Positions 5,534 to 6,430 of a stretch of DNA of 6,430 nt are shown piece by piece. The notes under the pieces are model-generated. The model ran no database searches. It saw nothing but the letters and a program-made list of their open reading frames with translations, and was not told where the DNA came from. Source of the stretch: Lachnospiraceae bacterium (GTDB lineage Bacteria > Bacillota > Clostridia > Lachnospirales > Lachnospiraceae); the NCBI GenBank assembly GCA_009774615.1, contig VSOC01000177.1, forward strand, positions 1 to 6,430, given 5' to 3'. Every line of letters starts with the position of its first letter. Position 1 is the first letter of the stretch. The position numbers were made by a program, and so were the translations under genes.

Positions 5534-5556
5534 CATAACTTAAGCCCCTGCGTCTA
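5527..5556 (-). promoter_or_regulatory. Candidate sigma-A promoter for the chemoreceptor
   Basis: On the minus strand TAGACG (5556-5551, 4 of 6) is followed after 18 nt by a perfect TATAAT (5532-5527). The -35 lies just beyond the stop codon of the cation exporter gene, so the chemoreceptor probably has its own transcript. No intrinsic terminator separates the two genes, so read-through is also possible. Confidence 0.4.
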
Positions 5557-5560
5557 GTCA

Positions 5561-6430
5561 TTATGCCGGATTAACATGAATCATAATGTGTTTTATTTCC
5601 GGAAAATGGTTTTCCACACTGGTATGAACATTTTCCGCAACGGCATGGGCTTCCCGCAGCGATTTATCGCCGTCAACAGCGATTTCCAGGTCGATATAAA
5701 TCTTATTTCCGAACATTCTGGAGCGAATCATATCCACGCGGATGACATCCTTCTGGGAGGCAATGTGCAGGATTAGTTTTTTTTCATAGTCATCCCCGCA
5801 GGAGGTATCCAGCATCTTTGCAAAAGCATCTTTTAAGACGTCATAGCCGACTTTCAGGATGAACAGGCAGATAAGGACACTGGCTGCCGAGTCCAGTACC
5901 GGAAACCCAAGCCGGGCACCGGCGATGCCGATCAAAGAGCCGATGGATGAAAAGGCGTCCGAACGATGATGCCATGCATCAGCCATAAAGGCAGCAGAAT
6001 TAATCCGTTTTGCGTAGTAGCGGGTGTACCAGTACATCATTTCTTTTCCGATAATGGAGATTAGAGCGGCAAGCAGGGCAATTGTACCGGGAATGGGAAG
6101 TGCTTCGTACCGGCCGGAAATAATGTTTTCCACACCCGTTTTTCCAATACCGATACCGGTAGCCAGAAGAATAAGTCCCAGAACCAGGGCAGCAACACAT
6201 TCCATCCGTTCATGACCGTAGGGATGATCGGCATCGGCAGCCTTTTTGGAAACCTTTACGCCTATCCAGGCAACCAGGGTGGTAAATACATCGGAAAAGG
6301 AGTGGATAGCGTCAGAAATCATGGCCCCGGAATGGCCGAAGATACCGGCAAACAGCTTAAAACCGGACAAAGCAGCATTCCCAAGAAGACTGACCAGGGA
6401 CAGATTTCGGATAATGGCTTCTTCATTTAT
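5561..6430 (-). CDS. Cation diffusion facilitator (CDF) family metal exporter, N-terminus cut by window
   Basis: The frame is open from the stop at 5563-5561 to the right edge, giving 289 visible residues; only the first few residues should be missing because the visible start (residues 8-29) is already the typical first helix. Six membrane helices lie at about 9-29, 35-58, 76-97, 113-134, 147-171 and 178-198. The metal site in the membrane is H43-x3-D47 in helix 2 (plus D40) and H154-x3-D158 in helix 5. The DxxHxxxH loop (D66, H69, H73), typical of the secondary site in YiiP-like proteins, is present. The C-terminal part (about 200-289), ending in IHVNPA, is the cytoplasmic dimerisation domain. 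CDF proteins export divalent metals such as Zn2+, Fe2+ or Mn2+ in exchange for protons. The HD-HD site leans to zinc, but clostridial relatives are not well tested. A TTG at 6370 is not the start: conserved sequence continues upstream. Confidence 0.93.
   Translation of the reverse strand: MNEEAIIRNLSLVSLLGNAALSGFKLFAGIFGHSGAMISDAIHSFSDVFTTLVAWIGVKVSKKAADADHPYGHERMECVAALVLGLILLATGIGIGKTGVENIISGRYEALPIPGTIALLAALISIIGKEMMYWYTRYYAKRINSAAFMADAWHHRSDAFSSIGSLIGIAGARLGFPVLDSAASVLICLFILKVGYDVLKDAFAKMLDTSCGDDYEKKLILHIASQKDVIRVDMIRSRMFGNKIYIDLEIAVDGDKSLREAHAVAENVHTSVENHFPEIKHIMIHVNPA

Noticed and set aside
6368..6370. TTG as start of the cation diffusion facilitator
   Set aside because: The frame continues upstream to the edge with residues typical of the first CDF helix (RNLSLVSLLGNAALSGFKL); the true start is outside the window.

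Overview
The window looks like chromosomal DNA of a low-to-mid GC member of the Bacillota, most likely a clostridial gut bacterium of the Lachnospiraceae type. This rests on strong AGGAGG-type ribosome binding sites, the dCache chemoreceptor, the lysine/glutamate-rich proteins and the general gene style; no rRNA or marker gene is present, so the placement is an inference. There is no tRNA, rRNA, CRISPR array or recognisable transposase.

Layout, left to right. (1) A YhcH/YjgK/YiaL-family (NanQ-like sugar anomerase) gene on the minus strand runs off the left edge with at most a few C-terminal codons missing. (2) A gene-poor stretch (460-890) holds a stem-loop in the YhcH leader and a striking 244-bp element (616-859) with 41-bp imperfect inverted-repeat ends and several internal hairpins and short repeats. 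It looks like a MITE-like or structured-RNA element and ends about 30 bp before the next gene. (3) A small six-helix membrane protein (891-1451, plus strand) converges on, and overlaps by 4 bp, a minus-strand zinc-ribbon membrane protein (1448-2269) whose linker is encoded by a 15-bp tandem repeat. (4) A divergent promoter region with several dyads (2270-2530) separates the zinc-ribbon gene from a compact standalone SIR2-like protein (2531-3373), a possible NAD+-consuming antiphage effector, which is followed by a good intrinsic terminator. (5) A complete chemoreceptor (3497-5470, minus strand) lies downstream, in tandem, of a cation diffusion facilitator (5561 to the right edge), separated by a 90-bp spacer with two dyads.

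The genes do not form an obvious pathway. The YhcH protein (sugar handling), chemoreceptor and metal exporter are ordinary housekeeping or accessory functions. The parts worth attention are the 616-859 element, the SIR2-like gene with its dyad-rich control region shared with the zinc-ribbon gene, and the repeat-length-variable linker of the zinc-ribbon protein. All functional links between the SIR2-like gene and its neighbours are inference.
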